This document shows, in pieces, positions 45,626 through 53,876 of a stretch of DNA of 55,202 nucleotides. The stretch comes from Streptosporangiales bacterium. Lineage in GTDB: Bacteria; Actinomycetota; Actinomycetes; Streptosporangiales; Streptosporangiaceae. The notes under the pieces are model-generated. The model made no database searches and had not been told where the DNA came from. It saw only the letters and a program-made list of their open reading frames with translations. The stretch lies in assembly GCA_009784565.1 (NCBI GenBank), contig WRBL01000002.1, forward strand, positions 1 through 55,202, given 5' to 3'. The position numbers and the translations under genes were made by a program. How positions within the stretch are numbered: position 1 is the first letter of the stretch; each line of letters starts with the position of its first letter.

Positions 45626-46630
45626 CTAGCGCTCGTCGGCGCGGACGAGGGCGCAGCCGAGGAGGATGAGGGCGCCGCCGGCGAACTGGGTGGCGGTGGG
45701 GACCTGGCTCAGCATCAGGGCGGCGAAGGCCACGGAGAACAGGACCTCGGACATGCCGAGGAAGGTGGCCAGCTTCGCCCCGAGCGCCCGGACCGCGGCC
45801 ACGGCGGTGATGAAGGCGGCGCCGGTCGAGAGCGCCCCGACCGCGAGCACCGGCCAGATCCAGCTGACCGGGTGGCCCAGGAACGACACGGGAGCGGTGG
45901 TCGCGGCCATCGGCACCGCGCCCGCGGCGCCCGCCGCGGCCAGCGTGACGGCGGCGACGCACAGCCCGGTCCAGGTCAGCATGACCGGCGACAGCTCTTC
46001 CGGCGGGGAGCCCGGCGACCCGGCGAGTTCCTCCGGTGCCGCGGGCGACGGCGGCGACTCGCAGATGAACATGAACACGGTCATGCACACCGCGGCCCCC
46101 AGGCCCCAGGCCAGCCCGGCCGGGTTCAGCCCGCCCGCCCCGGTGACGCCCGCCATCACGGCCAGCCCGCCGATGGCCGCGGCGGTGCCCCCGATCGTCA
46201 GCGCCCGGGGGCGCTGCCCGTGGCGCAGCCACAGCCACATGACCACCATGAACGCGGCCGTGTACTCCAGCAGCAGCCCGATGCCCACCGGGATGGAGGC
46301 GATGGAGTAGAAGTAGCAGAACGTGCAGCCGAGCACGCCGATCAGCCCGTAGCCGAGCACCTGCCGGGCGTTGCGCCGCAGCGCCGCCCGTTGCCGGCGC
46401 AGCCGGGGCAGAGCGAACGGGGTGAGCGTCAGCGCCGCCACCACGATCCGCGCCAGCACGGCGGCCCCGGGGCTCCATCCGGACCGCAGCAGCCCGTCCC
46501 CGAACGTCCCCGACGTGCCGAAGAGCGCTCCCGACGCCAGTGCCAGGAACAGCCCGGCTCCCCGGCGGGCCCGGACGGTACTCCCGGCCGCCAGGACCGG
46601 ATCGCCGACGTCGGACGGCGTCGTGGTCAT
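45626..46630 (-). CDS. EamA/DMT-family transporter
   Basis: A 334-residue protein with ten predicted membrane segments in two EamA repeats: LFLALASGALFGTSGTFGDGLLRSGWSPGAAVLARI starts the first and SWIWPVLAVGALSTGAAFITAVAAVRALGAK the second. A Pro/Glu-rich loop at about 190-215 divides them. Substrate unknown. ATG 46630 has AGGAG at a usable distance; the in-frame GTG six bases upstream would be too close to it. It converges with recQ with a 21-base gap. Confidence 0.92.
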   Translation of the reverse strand: MTTTPSDVGDPVLAAGSTVRARRGAGLFLALASGALFGTSGTFGDGLLRSGWSPGAAVLARIVVAALTLTPFALPRLRRQRAALRRNARQVLGYGLIGVLGCTFCYFYSIASIPVGIGLLLEYTAAFMVVMWLWLRHGQRPRALTIGGTAAAIGGLAVMAGVTGAGGLNPAGLAWGLGAAVCMTVFMFICESPPSPAAPEELAGSPGSPPEELSPVMLTWTGLCVAAVTLAAAGAAGAVPMAATTAPVSFLGHPVSWIWPVLAVGALSTGAAFITAVAAVRALGAKLATFLGMSEVLFSVAFAALMLSQVPTATQFAGGALILLGCALVRADER

Positions 46631-46851
46631 CGTCACATGCTCCTGGTGAGAAGAAAGCGTGAGGTACGGACCTGACGGTAACCGGGCGGGCTGGCCGGGT
46701 CAAAGCGGTTATTACCTGCGCGAACCGGGTGATGGCGGTGACGCGCGGTCCCGGTCCGGCGACCGGAGGAATGTAACTCAGGGGAGTTGCAAGAATCCGT
46801 TCCGTATAATTTTCTCTTGATTTCCGGGCTTCGGCGGGTTTTCATCGATGT

Positions 46852-48237
46852 ATGCCGATAAAGTCCGCCGCTGCCGTCACCGCCGCCGCCTGCGCCGTGT
46901 GCGCCTTCACGGCCGCGGCGCCCGCCGCGAAAGCCGCCCCCGCCGGAATGACGCCGGCCGCCGCGACGGCCCCGGCGCTTCCCTCCAGCGACCCGTTCTA
47001 CGACTACAGGGGCCCGGCCCCGCTGGCCCGGATCGCGCCGGGCACGGTCCTGGCCTCGCGCGGCGCCACCCTCAAGCTGGAGGGCCTGACCGTCCCGGTC
47101 CGGACGGAGCAGGTGCTGTACCGCACCACCGGCGAGGAGGGCGAGCCCGCCGCCACCGTGACCACGATCATCCGGCCCCTGTCGGCGGCCGGCGGCAGGA
47201 TCGTCGCCTACCAGAACGCCTACGACGCCCTCGGGACCGAGTGCGACCCCTCGTACACGCTGCGGGGCGGCAACGACGGCGACACCAACGGCCAGGTCGA
47301 GGAAGGCGCCATCGCCGCCTACGTGGCCGCCGGGGACACCGTCACCGTGCCCGACTACGAGGGCGAGAAGCTCCAGTGGGGCGCGGGCCAGGAGTCGGGG
47401 TACGGCACCCTGGACGCCATCCGGGCCACCGAGAACTACCTGAAGGCGCCGGCCGGGACCCGGGTCGGCATGCTCGGCTACTCCGGCGGCTCCATCGCCA
47501 CCGAGTGGGCCTCCGAACTCGCCCCCTCCTACGCTCCGGGCCTGAACATCGTCGGCACCGCGGTGGGCGGCGTGCCGGTCGACTACGCGCACGTCCTGAA
47601 CTACATCGACGGCGACAAGGACTGGTCGGGCATCATGCCCGCGTTCCTGATCTCGCTGCCCCAGGCCTTCAGGGAGCAGATCGGCCAGTACCTGTCCCCG
47701 TACGGGAAGCGGCTGATGAGCCAGGTCGCGGGCAAGTGCATCGCCGACTTCGCCAGTTCCTACCCGGGACTGACGTTCTCCCGGCTCCTGAAGGCCCCCT
47801 ACACCAGCCCGCAGGAGATCCCGGCCTTCGTCCGCATCATCAACCACCTGATCATGGGAACCACGCAGGGGCACCCGGACGAGCCGATGCTCATCGGCGT
47901 CGGGAACGAAGACGGGACCGGCGACGGCATCATGATCGCCCGCGACGAGCAGGAACTGGCCTACGAGTACTGCCAGCGCGGCGTGCCCGTCACGTTCCAG
48001 CAGTATCCCGGGCTGCCGCACGAGGAGGCCGCGCTCCCGTGGGAGGCGTCCGCGCAGGCCTTCCTGCAGGGGCGGCTCGCCGGGCTCCCGGCGCCCGACG
48101 GCTGCGCGTCGATCACCCCGGGGAATTCCCTGGCGCCGCTGCCCGTCCCGTCCTCGTCGTCGTTATGGCAGTGCCATTATGAAAGCTTCCGGGAGACGAT
48201 ATCGTCGGCCAGCGGGGCGATGGCCCCGATGATCTGA
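46852..48237 (+). CDS. Secreted lipase (LIP family)
   Basis: The 461-residue alpha/beta hydrolase has an export signal ([31 protein letters not shown]). [19 protein letters not shown] and the [23 protein letters not shown] segment are typical of secretory lipases related to Candida LIP. Nucleophile Ser211 is in GYSGGS; the acid Asp and His are probably in DGTGDG and PGLPHEEAA. It likely hydrolyses acylglycerols outside the cell. The last 20 residues (from about YESFRETIS) are read antisense to the globin gene end, a tail-to-tail overlap of 61 bases. A TATAAT at 46805-46810 may be its -10 box. Confidence 0.9.
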   Translation: MPIKSAAAVTAAACAVCAFTAAAPAAKAAPAGMTPAAATAPALPSSDPFYDYRGPAPLARIAPGTVLASRGATLKLEGLTVPVRTEQVLYRTTGEEGEPAATVTTIIRPLSAAGGRIVAYQNAYDALGTECDPSYTLRGGNDGDTNGQVEEGAIAAYVAAGDTVTVPDYEGEKLQWGAGQESGYGTLDAIRATENYLKAPAGTRVGMLGYSGGSIATEWASELAPSYAPGLNIVGTAVGGVPVDYAHVLNYIDGDKDWSGIMPAFLISLPQAFREQIGQYLSPYGKRLMSQVAGKCIADFASSYPGLTFSRLLKAPYTSPQEIPAFVRIINHLIMGTTQGHPDEPMLIGVGNEDGTGDGIMIARDEQELAYEYCQRGVPVTFQQYPGLPHEEAALPWEASAQAFLQGRLAGLPAPDGCASITPGNSLAPLPVPSSSSLWQCHYESFRETISSASGAMAPMI

Positions 48238-48557
48238 TTGACGAGATCTCCCGGCACGCCGGCCGCGACCAGTGCGTTAGTGAGATGATAAGCGACCTTG
48301 TCGAAATCTGTCTGGGTGATCCCGCGGCCGGCGTGAACCTGTTTCATGGACTGGCCCCTATAGGCCTCCGGCCCGCCAAGTGCGGCGGCGAAGAACTCGA
48401 CCTGCTTGCCCTTGAGCGCGTTCATGTTCGCCCCTGCGAAGAACGTCGCGAGCTGCGGGTCTGCCAGGACCCTCTCGTAGAAGTCGTCCACGACCACGGT
48501 GATAGCTTCGGCTCCGCCGATGGCCTCGTAGACGCTGGCCTGCGCGGCTGCGCTCAT
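48177..48557 (-). CDS. glbN: Truncated haemoglobin, group I
   Basis: The 126-residue 2/2 globin binds haem; relatives scavenge nitric oxide or bind oxygen. It has the TrHb1 pattern: [23 protein letters not shown] with the B-helix Phe-Tyr (Tyr27 as B10), [24 protein letters not shown], proximal His75 in [10 protein letters not shown] and a helical end. ATG 48557 follows GGGAGG. It diverges from the flavohaemoprotein gene, so both may answer to the same signal. Confidence 0.92.
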   Translation of the reverse strand: MSAAAQASVYEAIGGAEAITVVVDDFYERVLADPQLATFFAGANMNALKGKQVEFFAAALGGPEAYRGQSMKQVHAGRGITQTDFDKVAYHLTNALVAAGVPGDLVNQIIGAIAPLADDIVSRKLS

Positions 48558-48617
48558 GCCGGCCCTCCCTTGCCTGCGTTTCTGCTGACAATCCGGTGAC
48601 CTTAACAGCGGGCTGAA

Positions 48618-48645
48618 GATAATCCGGGGAAAACCCGGGATTATC
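48618..48645. promoter_or_regulatory. Inverted repeat between the two globin genes
   Basis: GATAATCCGGG and CCCG-GGATTATC pair over eleven positions with one extra G. It lies 60-88 bases upstream of the truncated globin and is a candidate operator. Confidence 0.55.
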
Positions 48646-48652
48646 GTCATGC

Positions 48653-48680
48653 GTAAGATTTCCGTAAGAGTCTTGTAAGA
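48653..48680. promoter_or_regulatory. Three GTAAGA direct repeats at 11-base intervals
   Basis: GTAAGA occurs at 48653, 48664 and 48675, exactly one helical turn apart. Tandem repeats of 11-base period on one DNA face are bound by SARP/OmpR-type activators. They lie about 90-115 bases before the flavohaemoprotein start, a usual activator position, and also upstream of glbN. Confidence 0.6.
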
Positions 48681-48769
48681 AATGATGAAGTGAAATCTGG
48701 AAGTTAATCGCGAGTAGGAATGATTGACTAGCTGCGAGAGGATCGTGGTCTTGAACGAAGGAATTTCCG

Positions 48770-49897
48770 ATGGATCCCGAACGCTTGAAGGAGAGCTTCG
48801 CCCGCGTCGCCGCGCACGGCGACGAGGTGCCCCTGTTCTTCTATTCGCACCTGTTCCTGACCCATCCCGAGCTCCGCGCCCTGTTCCCGGTGTCGATGAG
48901 CGCCCAGCGCGACCGTCTGCTCGGCGCTCTCGGCGAGATCGTCGCCCAGGCCGCCGACAGCGACCGGCTGGTGCCGTTCCTGCGGGGGCTGGGGAAAGAC
49001 CACCGGAAGTTCGGCACGCTGGCCGAGCACTACCCGGCGGTGGGGCAGAGCCTGCTCGCCACGCTGGCCTACTTCAGCGGCGCCGGCTGGACGGCCCAAC
49101 TCGAGGACGACTGGACGCAGGCGTACACGCTGATCGCGAAGGTGATGAGCGAGGCCGCGGCCGAGAGCGAGGCCGACGACCAGCCGGCCTGGTGGGACGC
49201 GGTGGTCGTCGGCCACGAGCGCCGCACCCTGGACATCTCGGTGCTGCGGATCGCGCCCCGGGCCCGCCTGCCGTTCGCACCCGGGCAGTCCGTGGCGGTG
49301 GAGTGCGCCCAGCGGCCCCGGATATGGCGCTACTTCTCACCCGCGAACGCACCCCGCGATGACGGCACGATCGACCTCCACGTCCGGATGCTGGAGGGAG
49401 GCGCCGTCAGCTCGGCCCTGGCCCGCACCGCCGGAGTGGGCACCCGGCTGCGGCTCGGCCCGCCCGTAGGAACCCTGCGGCTCGACCTCGCCTCCGGACG
49501 TGACCTGCTGCTGGCCGCGGGCAGCACCGGACTGGCGCCGCTGAAGGCGATCGTCGAGCACGCGGGGCTGCTGCCGGACCCGCCGCGAACCCGCCTCGTG
49601 TTCGGGACCCGGACGGCGGCGGACCTGTACGACCTGGCGGCGCTGGAGAAACTGGCCGCGCGGTGGCCGTGGCTGACGGTGGTCCCGGTCGTCTCCCATG
49701 ACAAGCGGTTCGCCGGGGAACAGGGAACGGTCGCGGACTCGGTCGCGCGGCTCCTCCTGGCGGCGCCGGGAGAGACAAGCCGGCACGACGTGTACGTGTG
49801 CGGTTCGCCGGCGATGGTGACGGCGACCGTCGGCCGCCTGGAGACGCTGGGCGTGCCGCGGGAACAGACCTTCTACGAGGATTTTGGGTGGAGCTGA
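48770..49897 (+). CDS. Flavohaemoprotein-like globin-reductase
   Basis: A 375-residue fusion of a globin (residues 1-135) and a ferredoxin reductase-like FAD/NAD module. Globin: [29 protein letters not shown] and the proximal His78 in [11 protein letters not shown]. The FAD site is [13 protein letters not shown] sites are [18 protein letters not shown] and YVCGSPAMV. Such proteins detoxify nitric oxide to nitrate with NAD(P)H and oxygen. GAAGGA precedes the ATG. It is cotranslated with the DivIVA-like gene that begins two bases after its stop. Confidence 0.9.
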   Translation: MDPERLKESFARVAAHGDEVPLFFYSHLFLTHPELRALFPVSMSAQRDRLLGALGEIVAQAADSDRLVPFLRGLGKDHRKFGTLAEHYPAVGQSLLATLAYFSGAGWTAQLEDDWTQAYTLIAKVMSEAAAESEADDQPAWWDAVVVGHERRTLDISVLRIAPRARLPFAPGQSVAVECAQRPRIWRYFSPANAPRDDGTIDLHVRMLEGGAVSSALARTAGVGTRLRLGPPVGTLRLDLASGRDLLLAAGSTGLAPLKAIVEHAGLLPDPPRTRLVFGTRTAADLYDLAALEKLAARWPWLTVVPVVSHDKRFAGEQGTVADSVARLLLAAPGETSRHDVYVCGSPAMVTATVGRLETLGVPREQTFYEDFGWS

Positions 49898-51972
49898 GAA
49901 TGAGCCAGACGACCTACTTCTCGAGCGACCCGTACGCGGAGGACACGATAACGCCGCAGGAGGTACGCGAGGCCACCTTCCCGGTCGTCCGGCTGGGGCG
50001 GCGCGGCGTGGACGAGGCGGAGGTGCGGGGATTCTGCGAGCGGGTCGCCGACGAGCTGACCCGGTCGCTGACCCAGCGGACGGCCCTGGAGGCGGAGGTG
50101 ATGCGGCTGCGCGAACGGGTACTCGGCGGCCGGGGGCCCTCGCCGGAGGCCGGGGCGGGCGCCGCCCCCGACGAGGCACAGGTGCAGGCGGTCAACGTGC
50201 TGACGATGGCCCAGCGCACCGCCGACCGGTACGTCGCGGACGCACAGTCCTACAGCCGCGAGCTGGCCCAGGACGCGCACCTGCGCCACGACGAGATCCT
50301 GCGCGAGGCGCAGGTGCGGGCCAGCATGATCCTCGACGAGGCGCACGCCAGCGCCCAGGCCGCCGCGGACAGCGCCGCGGCCAGCGGGGCCGCCGCGAAC
50401 GGGGCCGGTCCGGCATCGGGCGATACCGACGCCGAACTGGCCTACCTGCGCACGTTCAGCCAGGTCTGCCGCACCCACCTGCGGGCCTACCTGGAGTCCC
50501 TGTCGAAGTCCATCGAGGAATGGGAGAAGGCGGAGGAGCAGGGCCTGGCGTCGGCCCGCGCCGCCCGCCAGGCCCGCCCCGGTGACCGGTAACCCCCGGT
50601 CCTTCTTCCAGGCGGCCTCGGCCTCGCCCATCGGGGTGGACGGCGGGCCCTGGTAGAACGGCCAGATCTCCTCGGCCAGCAGCCGCCAGTCGCCGGTCGC
50701 GTTCATCTCGGCCAGGACGGAGAACAGGCCGAGGTTGATCCGCTGGATCACCACGTACGACGGCGGGATGGACGCGTACGGGGCGATCGGCGACTTGAAG
50801 TCGAAGAACTTCCGGGTGACCGAGGTGGCGTACTCCGGGGTCATCGTCCGCGGGCCGGCCCGGTGGCGGACCGTCTCGTAGAACACCCCCATCTGGTCCA
50901 CGACCTCATCGGTGGACACGGGCGCGTTCGGCGCCAGGAACCCGGCGCCGGTCATCGCCTGGCGGAACGCCTCCGGATCGTCGTCCAGGCACAGGGTGCG
51001 GACCATCGCCTCCAGCGGCTCGAGCTCGGTGGCGGTGAAGTGCTTCACCAGGCCGTAGTCCAGGAAGGTGACCCGCCCGCCCGGCTCGAACAGGTAGTTG
51101 CCGGGGTGCGGGTCCCCGTTGAAGGCGTTCAGCTCGTACACGCTGCGGAAGACGTAGCGGTAGATCGTCTCCGCCGCCAGGTCCTTCTCCTCCTGCGACC
51201 AGGTGAGCATCTCCGAGAACCGCGCCCCGGTGGCCAGCTCGCTGGTGATCACCCGCTTGCCGGACAGGCTGTCGATGATCTTGGGGACGTAGATGGTCGG
51301 GTGCCCGTCGTAGAAGGCGGCGAACTTCGCCTGGCTGGCCGCCTCCCGCTCGTAGTCGAGCTCTTCGCCGACCCGTTCCCGCAGTTCTTCGATCAGCCCG
51401 GTCACGTCCTGCCCCGGCGCCGCCGCCTTCAGCAGGCTGCGCAGCAGGGCGACGTTGTTCAGGTCGGCGGAGATCGTCTCCGCGATGCCCGGGTACTGCA
51501 CCTTCACCGCGACCGCCTGCCCGTCGCGGGTCATCGCCCGGTGGACCTGGCCGATGGACGCGGCGGCGATGGGCTCGGGGTCCCATTCGGCGAAGATGGT
51601 CTCCGGGTGGCCGCCGAGCTCGTCACGGATGACACCCGCCGCCAGTTCCGGGGTCATCGGGGGGACGCTGTCCTGCAGCCGCCCGAGCGTGCGGCGGACC
51701 GCCGGGTTGAGGCCGTCGTCGACGTAGCTGGCCATCTGGCCCAGCTTCATCAGGACGCCCTTCATGGTGCCCAGCGTAGCCGCCACGTCCTCGGCGGTCT
51801 GCAGGGCGAGATCGTTGCGGAGCTTCTGCCGCTGCTCCCCGGCGGCCGTGAAGATGCGGGGCGCGCTGGCCGCGAACCGGGCGCCGCCCCGGGCGGCGAG
51901 CCTCGCGGCCGCCAGGCCGCGCTGCACCCGCAGCCGTCCCACCGAGCGCCTGGAGCCGGAATTCTCGCTCAC
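49873..51972 (-). CDS. ABC1/AarF (UbiB-type) atypical kinase, no stop codon before the divIVA antisense
   Basis: The kinase part (about residues 1-458, 51972-50600) has the ABC1 signature [23 protein letters not shown] with its Ala-rich loop, [10 protein letters not shown] with the ATP Lys, and [26 protein letters not shown] with catalytic Asp residues. UbiB-type kinases support quinone or lipid metabolism at the membrane. After [12 protein letters not shown], where homologues end, the frame stays open for about 240 more codons exactly antisense to the DivIVA-like gene, stopping at 49873. That tail is unlike any domain, so the real stop may be lost or misassembled. GTG 51972 overlaps the upstream stop by four bases. 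Confidence 0.75.
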   Translation of the reverse strand: MSENSGSRRSVGRLRVQRGLAAARLAARGGARFAASAPRIFTAAGEQRQKLRNDLALQTAEDVAATLGTMKGVLMKLGQMASYVDDGLNPAVRRTLGRLQDSVPPMTPELAAGVIRDELGGHPETIFAEWDPEPIAAASIGQVHRAMTRDGQAVAVKVQYPGIAETISADLNNVALLRSLLKAAAPGQDVTGLIEELRERVGEELDYEREAASQAKFAAFYDGHPTIYVPKIIDSLSGKRVITSELATGARFSEMLTWSQEEKDLAAETIYRYVFRSVYELNAFNGDPHPGNYLFEPGGRVTFLDYGLVKHFTATELEPLEAMVRTLCLDDDPEAFRQAMTGAGFLAPNAPVSTDEVVDQMGVFYETVRHRAGPRTMTPEYATSVTRKFFDFKSPIAPYASIPPSYVVIQRINLGLFSVLAEMNATGDWRLLAEEIWPFYQGPPSTPMGEAEAAWKKDRGLPVTGAGLAGGAGRRQALLLRLLPFLDGLRQGLQVGPQVGAADLAERAQVGQFGVGIARCRTGPVRGGPAGRGAVRGGLGAGVRLVEDHAGPHLRLAQDLVVAQVRVLGQLAAVGLCVRDVPVGGALGHRQHVDRLHLCLVGGGARPGLRRGPPAAEYPFAQPHHLRLQGRPLGQRPGQLVGDPLAESPHLRLVHAAPPQPDDREGGLAYLLRRYRVLRVRVAREVGRLAHSQLHPKSS
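49900..50592 (+). CDS. DivIVA-domain-like protein
   Basis: The 230-residue protein has a DivIVA-like N-terminus ([40 protein letters not shown], residues 18-57) and long coiled coils: one at 58-72, another at about 92-150 ([31 protein letters not shown]), then an Ala-rich linker and a final helix ([34 protein letters not shown]). DivIVA proteins mark curved membrane at poles or septa. It begins two bases after the flavohaemoprotein stop with GGTGGAG upstream, an odd partner for it. The whole gene is antisense to the open kinase tail. Confidence 0.85.
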   Translation: MSQTTYFSSDPYAEDTITPQEVREATFPVVRLGRRGVDEAEVRGFCERVADELTRSLTQRTALEAEVMRLRERVLGGRGPSPEAGAGAAPDEAQVQAVNVLTMAQRTADRYVADAQSYSRELAQDAHLRHDEILREAQVRASMILDEAHASAQAAADSAAASGAAANGAGPASGDTDAELAYLRTFSQVCRTHLRAYLESLSKSIEEWEKAEEQGLASARAARQARPGDR

Positions 51973-52916
51973 GCGCGGGCCGCCCGGGCCGACCGGACCC
52001 GCAGTTCGAGCCGCTGACGGGCCTCGAGGACGCCGGGCTCGCCGAGGGTCAGCGCGTCGAACACGCCGAGCGCCTGCCGGATCTCCTCGCGGCGCTCCGC
52101 CGAAAGCTCCAGGGGCTCCCAGCCGTAGAGTTCCGCCGCCCACCCGGGCAGCGACCCGAGGACGCCGTCCCGGAACTCGCCCCACAGCTCCGCCACGCTC
52201 TCGTCCAGGTCCGGCGGGTCCACCAGGTACGCGGCGGCCTCCGCCGCGGCCGGGCTGACCCGCAGCTCCGGCCGGACCCTCTCCAGGTAGGCGCCGAGTT
52301 CCGCGACCGACGCCGGGGCCAGGCCCTCCGGCATCCCGATGAGCTCCGCGGCCGCGGTCATCTCGGCCACGTACGTGTCCTCCTCCGCCGGGGTCGCCTC
52401 CGGTCCGAACAGGCGGGTCGTCGCCAGCACGGAGTCGACCTCGACCGCGTGGACCCACAGCAGCAGATCGGGGTCGCCGGCCGCGTAGGGCTTGCCGGTG
52501 AGCGTGTCCGTGCCGCGGACCCGCTCGTGGATCTTCCGCACGACCCGGGCGGCCTTGTCGGCGGCGGCCTTGTCGCCGTAGGTGGTGACGACCAGGTACT
52601 TCAGGGTGGAGGCGTACCGGGCGGCGGGGTCGGCCCGCCAGTCGCTGTGCTGGTCGACCCCCGCCATCGCGAGGGGATGCAGGGCCTGCACCAGCAGGGC
52701 CCGCAGTCCGGACACCGGCCCGGCCAGGCCGGCCGACAGCCGCCAGGTCACGCTCGCCGGACCGAAGTAGCCGTCATCGGCGGGGCTGCCGGGGACGCCG
52801 GCCGCGAACGCCGCCGCCGAGCGCTCGATCAGTCCTTCCATGGTCCCGATCTCGGTCGCTGCCCCGGCTCCGGGGTCTGATGCCGTCACTGCCTGCCTCC
52901 GCTGGTCGACGCTCAC
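51969..52916 (-). CDS. MpaB-family oxygenase (DUF2236)
   Basis: A 315-residue protein of the ER-bound oxygenase mpaB/DUF2236 family (haem-dependent in the characterised latex-clearing relative Lcp). Visible features are WRLSAGLAGPVSGLRALLVQALHPLAMAGVDQHSDWRADPAARYASTLKYLVVTTYGD with conserved His residues, and DPDLLLWVHAVEVDSVLATTRLFG. The substrate is unknown; an unsaturated lipid or isoprenoid is plausible. GAGGGG lies eight bases before GTG 52916 but only two before ATG 52922, so I prefer GTG. It is coupled to the ABC1 kinase gene. Confidence 0.88.
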   Translation of the reverse strand: MSVDQRRQAVTASDPGAGAATEIGTMEGLIERSAAAFAAGVPGSPADDGYFGPASVTWRLSAGLAGPVSGLRALLVQALHPLAMAGVDQHSDWRADPAARYASTLKYLVVTTYGDKAAADKAARVVRKIHERVRGTDTLTGKPYAAGDPDLLLWVHAVEVDSVLATTRLFGPEATPAEEDTYVAEMTAAAELIGMPEGLAPASVAELGAYLERVRPELRVSPAAAEAAAYLVDPPDLDESVAELWGEFRDGVLGSLPGWAAELYGWEPLELSAERREEIRQALGVFDALTLGEPGVLEARQRLELRVRSARAARA

Positions 52917-52955
52917 GGCCATATCCCCTCAAACTACTCCGGGGTAAACGTCCGC

Positions 52956-53858
52956 TCAGGAGGCGGGTGCCCACCGGAGGGTGAAGCTGGTGAGGGTGTA
53001 GCCGAGCGAGTTCAGCGTCGGCTGGATGAAGTTGTCCCGCACCATCGTCGTGGCCTCCTTCTGGGCCGCGCTGATCAGCGGCCTGGTCACCGACGACACG
53101 TGCCGGACCCTGCTGAACGCCTCCTGCTGCGCGCCCGCGTACACGACCGACTGGGCGAACTGGGGCCGCAGCAGCGCGCCGCAGCCGAGCCCGGGGTAGG
53201 TCCAGCTGTGGCTGGTGCTGACCGGCTTGGACAGGGTGTTGTCGATCGTGACGTCATGCACCGACTGGGGAAGCTGCGGGCTCGGGAGGGTCATGGTGAC
53301 CGCGACCCGGCCGCCGCGACCGTGTACCGGGGACCTGAGGACCCGGAGCCGGTAGTGCCCGGTGGAGGGCTTCCACCAGGACGGCCCCGGGTTGAGGTCG
53401 ACGGTGGCGGACGCGTGCCCGACCGCGTAGAACGTGCTGGAGTACCAGCAGGGCCACGGGCCGATGCTCTTGGTCACCTTGTGTTTGTAGAGGAAGGTGA
53501 AGTTCTCGGTGCCGAGCGCGGGCTTGGAGTTGCCCTCGATCTTCTGCAGCACCCAGGGGCCGACGATCCCGTCGCTGGTGCTCCGCTTCGCGCCGGTGCC
53601 CGGCTTCCAGGACCAGCCCAGGGCGATGCCCGAGCCGACCAGGGCGAGAATCAGCACGGCGAGCCCGGTCCAGCGCAGCCAGCGCGGGAACACGCGGGCG
53701 AGCGCCCGGCGGCCCGGCGGCTTCTTATCACCGAACGGATCGTCGCGGCTGTCCCGCGCGTCCCGGCTGTCCGTCTCCGGAAGGGGCCTGGTGCTGCCGT
53801 CGCCGGTCTCGTCACTCGGCTCTTCCCGGGAGGAACGCTGGATGACGATCTTGACCAC
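52956..53858 (-). CDS. Single-pass membrane protein of unknown function
   Basis: The 300-residue protein has an acidic and Arg-rich cytoplasmic N-terminus (residues 1-60), one membrane helix (LRWTGLAVLILALVGSGIALGW, about 61-82) and an external domain of about 215 residues. The external part has two Cys (in IGPWPCWYSS and GLGCGALL, probably a disulphide) and a helical end. No family is recognised. GTG 53858 lies 18 bases after the stop of the cell-wall hydrolase gene, so the two are co-transcribed. It may be an envelope partner of that enzyme. Confidence 0.75.
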   Translation of the reverse strand: MVKIVIQRSSREEPSDETGDGSTRPLPETDSRDARDSRDDPFGDKKPPGRRALARVFPRWLRWTGLAVLILALVGSGIALGWSWKPGTGAKRSTSDGIVGPWVLQKIEGNSKPALGTENFTFLYKHKVTKSIGPWPCWYSSTFYAVGHASATVDLNPGPSWWKPSTGHYRLRVLRSPVHGRGGRVAVTMTLPSPQLPQSVHDVTIDNTLSKPVSTSHSWTYPGLGCGALLRPQFAQSVVYAGAQQEAFSRVRHVSSVTRPLISAAQKEATTMVRDNFIQPTLNSLGYTLTSFTLRWAPAS

Positions 53859-53876
53859 GGGGTACCTGCTCTCTGG

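Noticed and set aside
49798-49899. Earlier GTG start for the DivIVA-like gene
   Set aside because: It would overlap the flavohaemoprotein gene by 100 bases. ATG 49900 has a good ribosome binding site and opens the conserved N-terminus.
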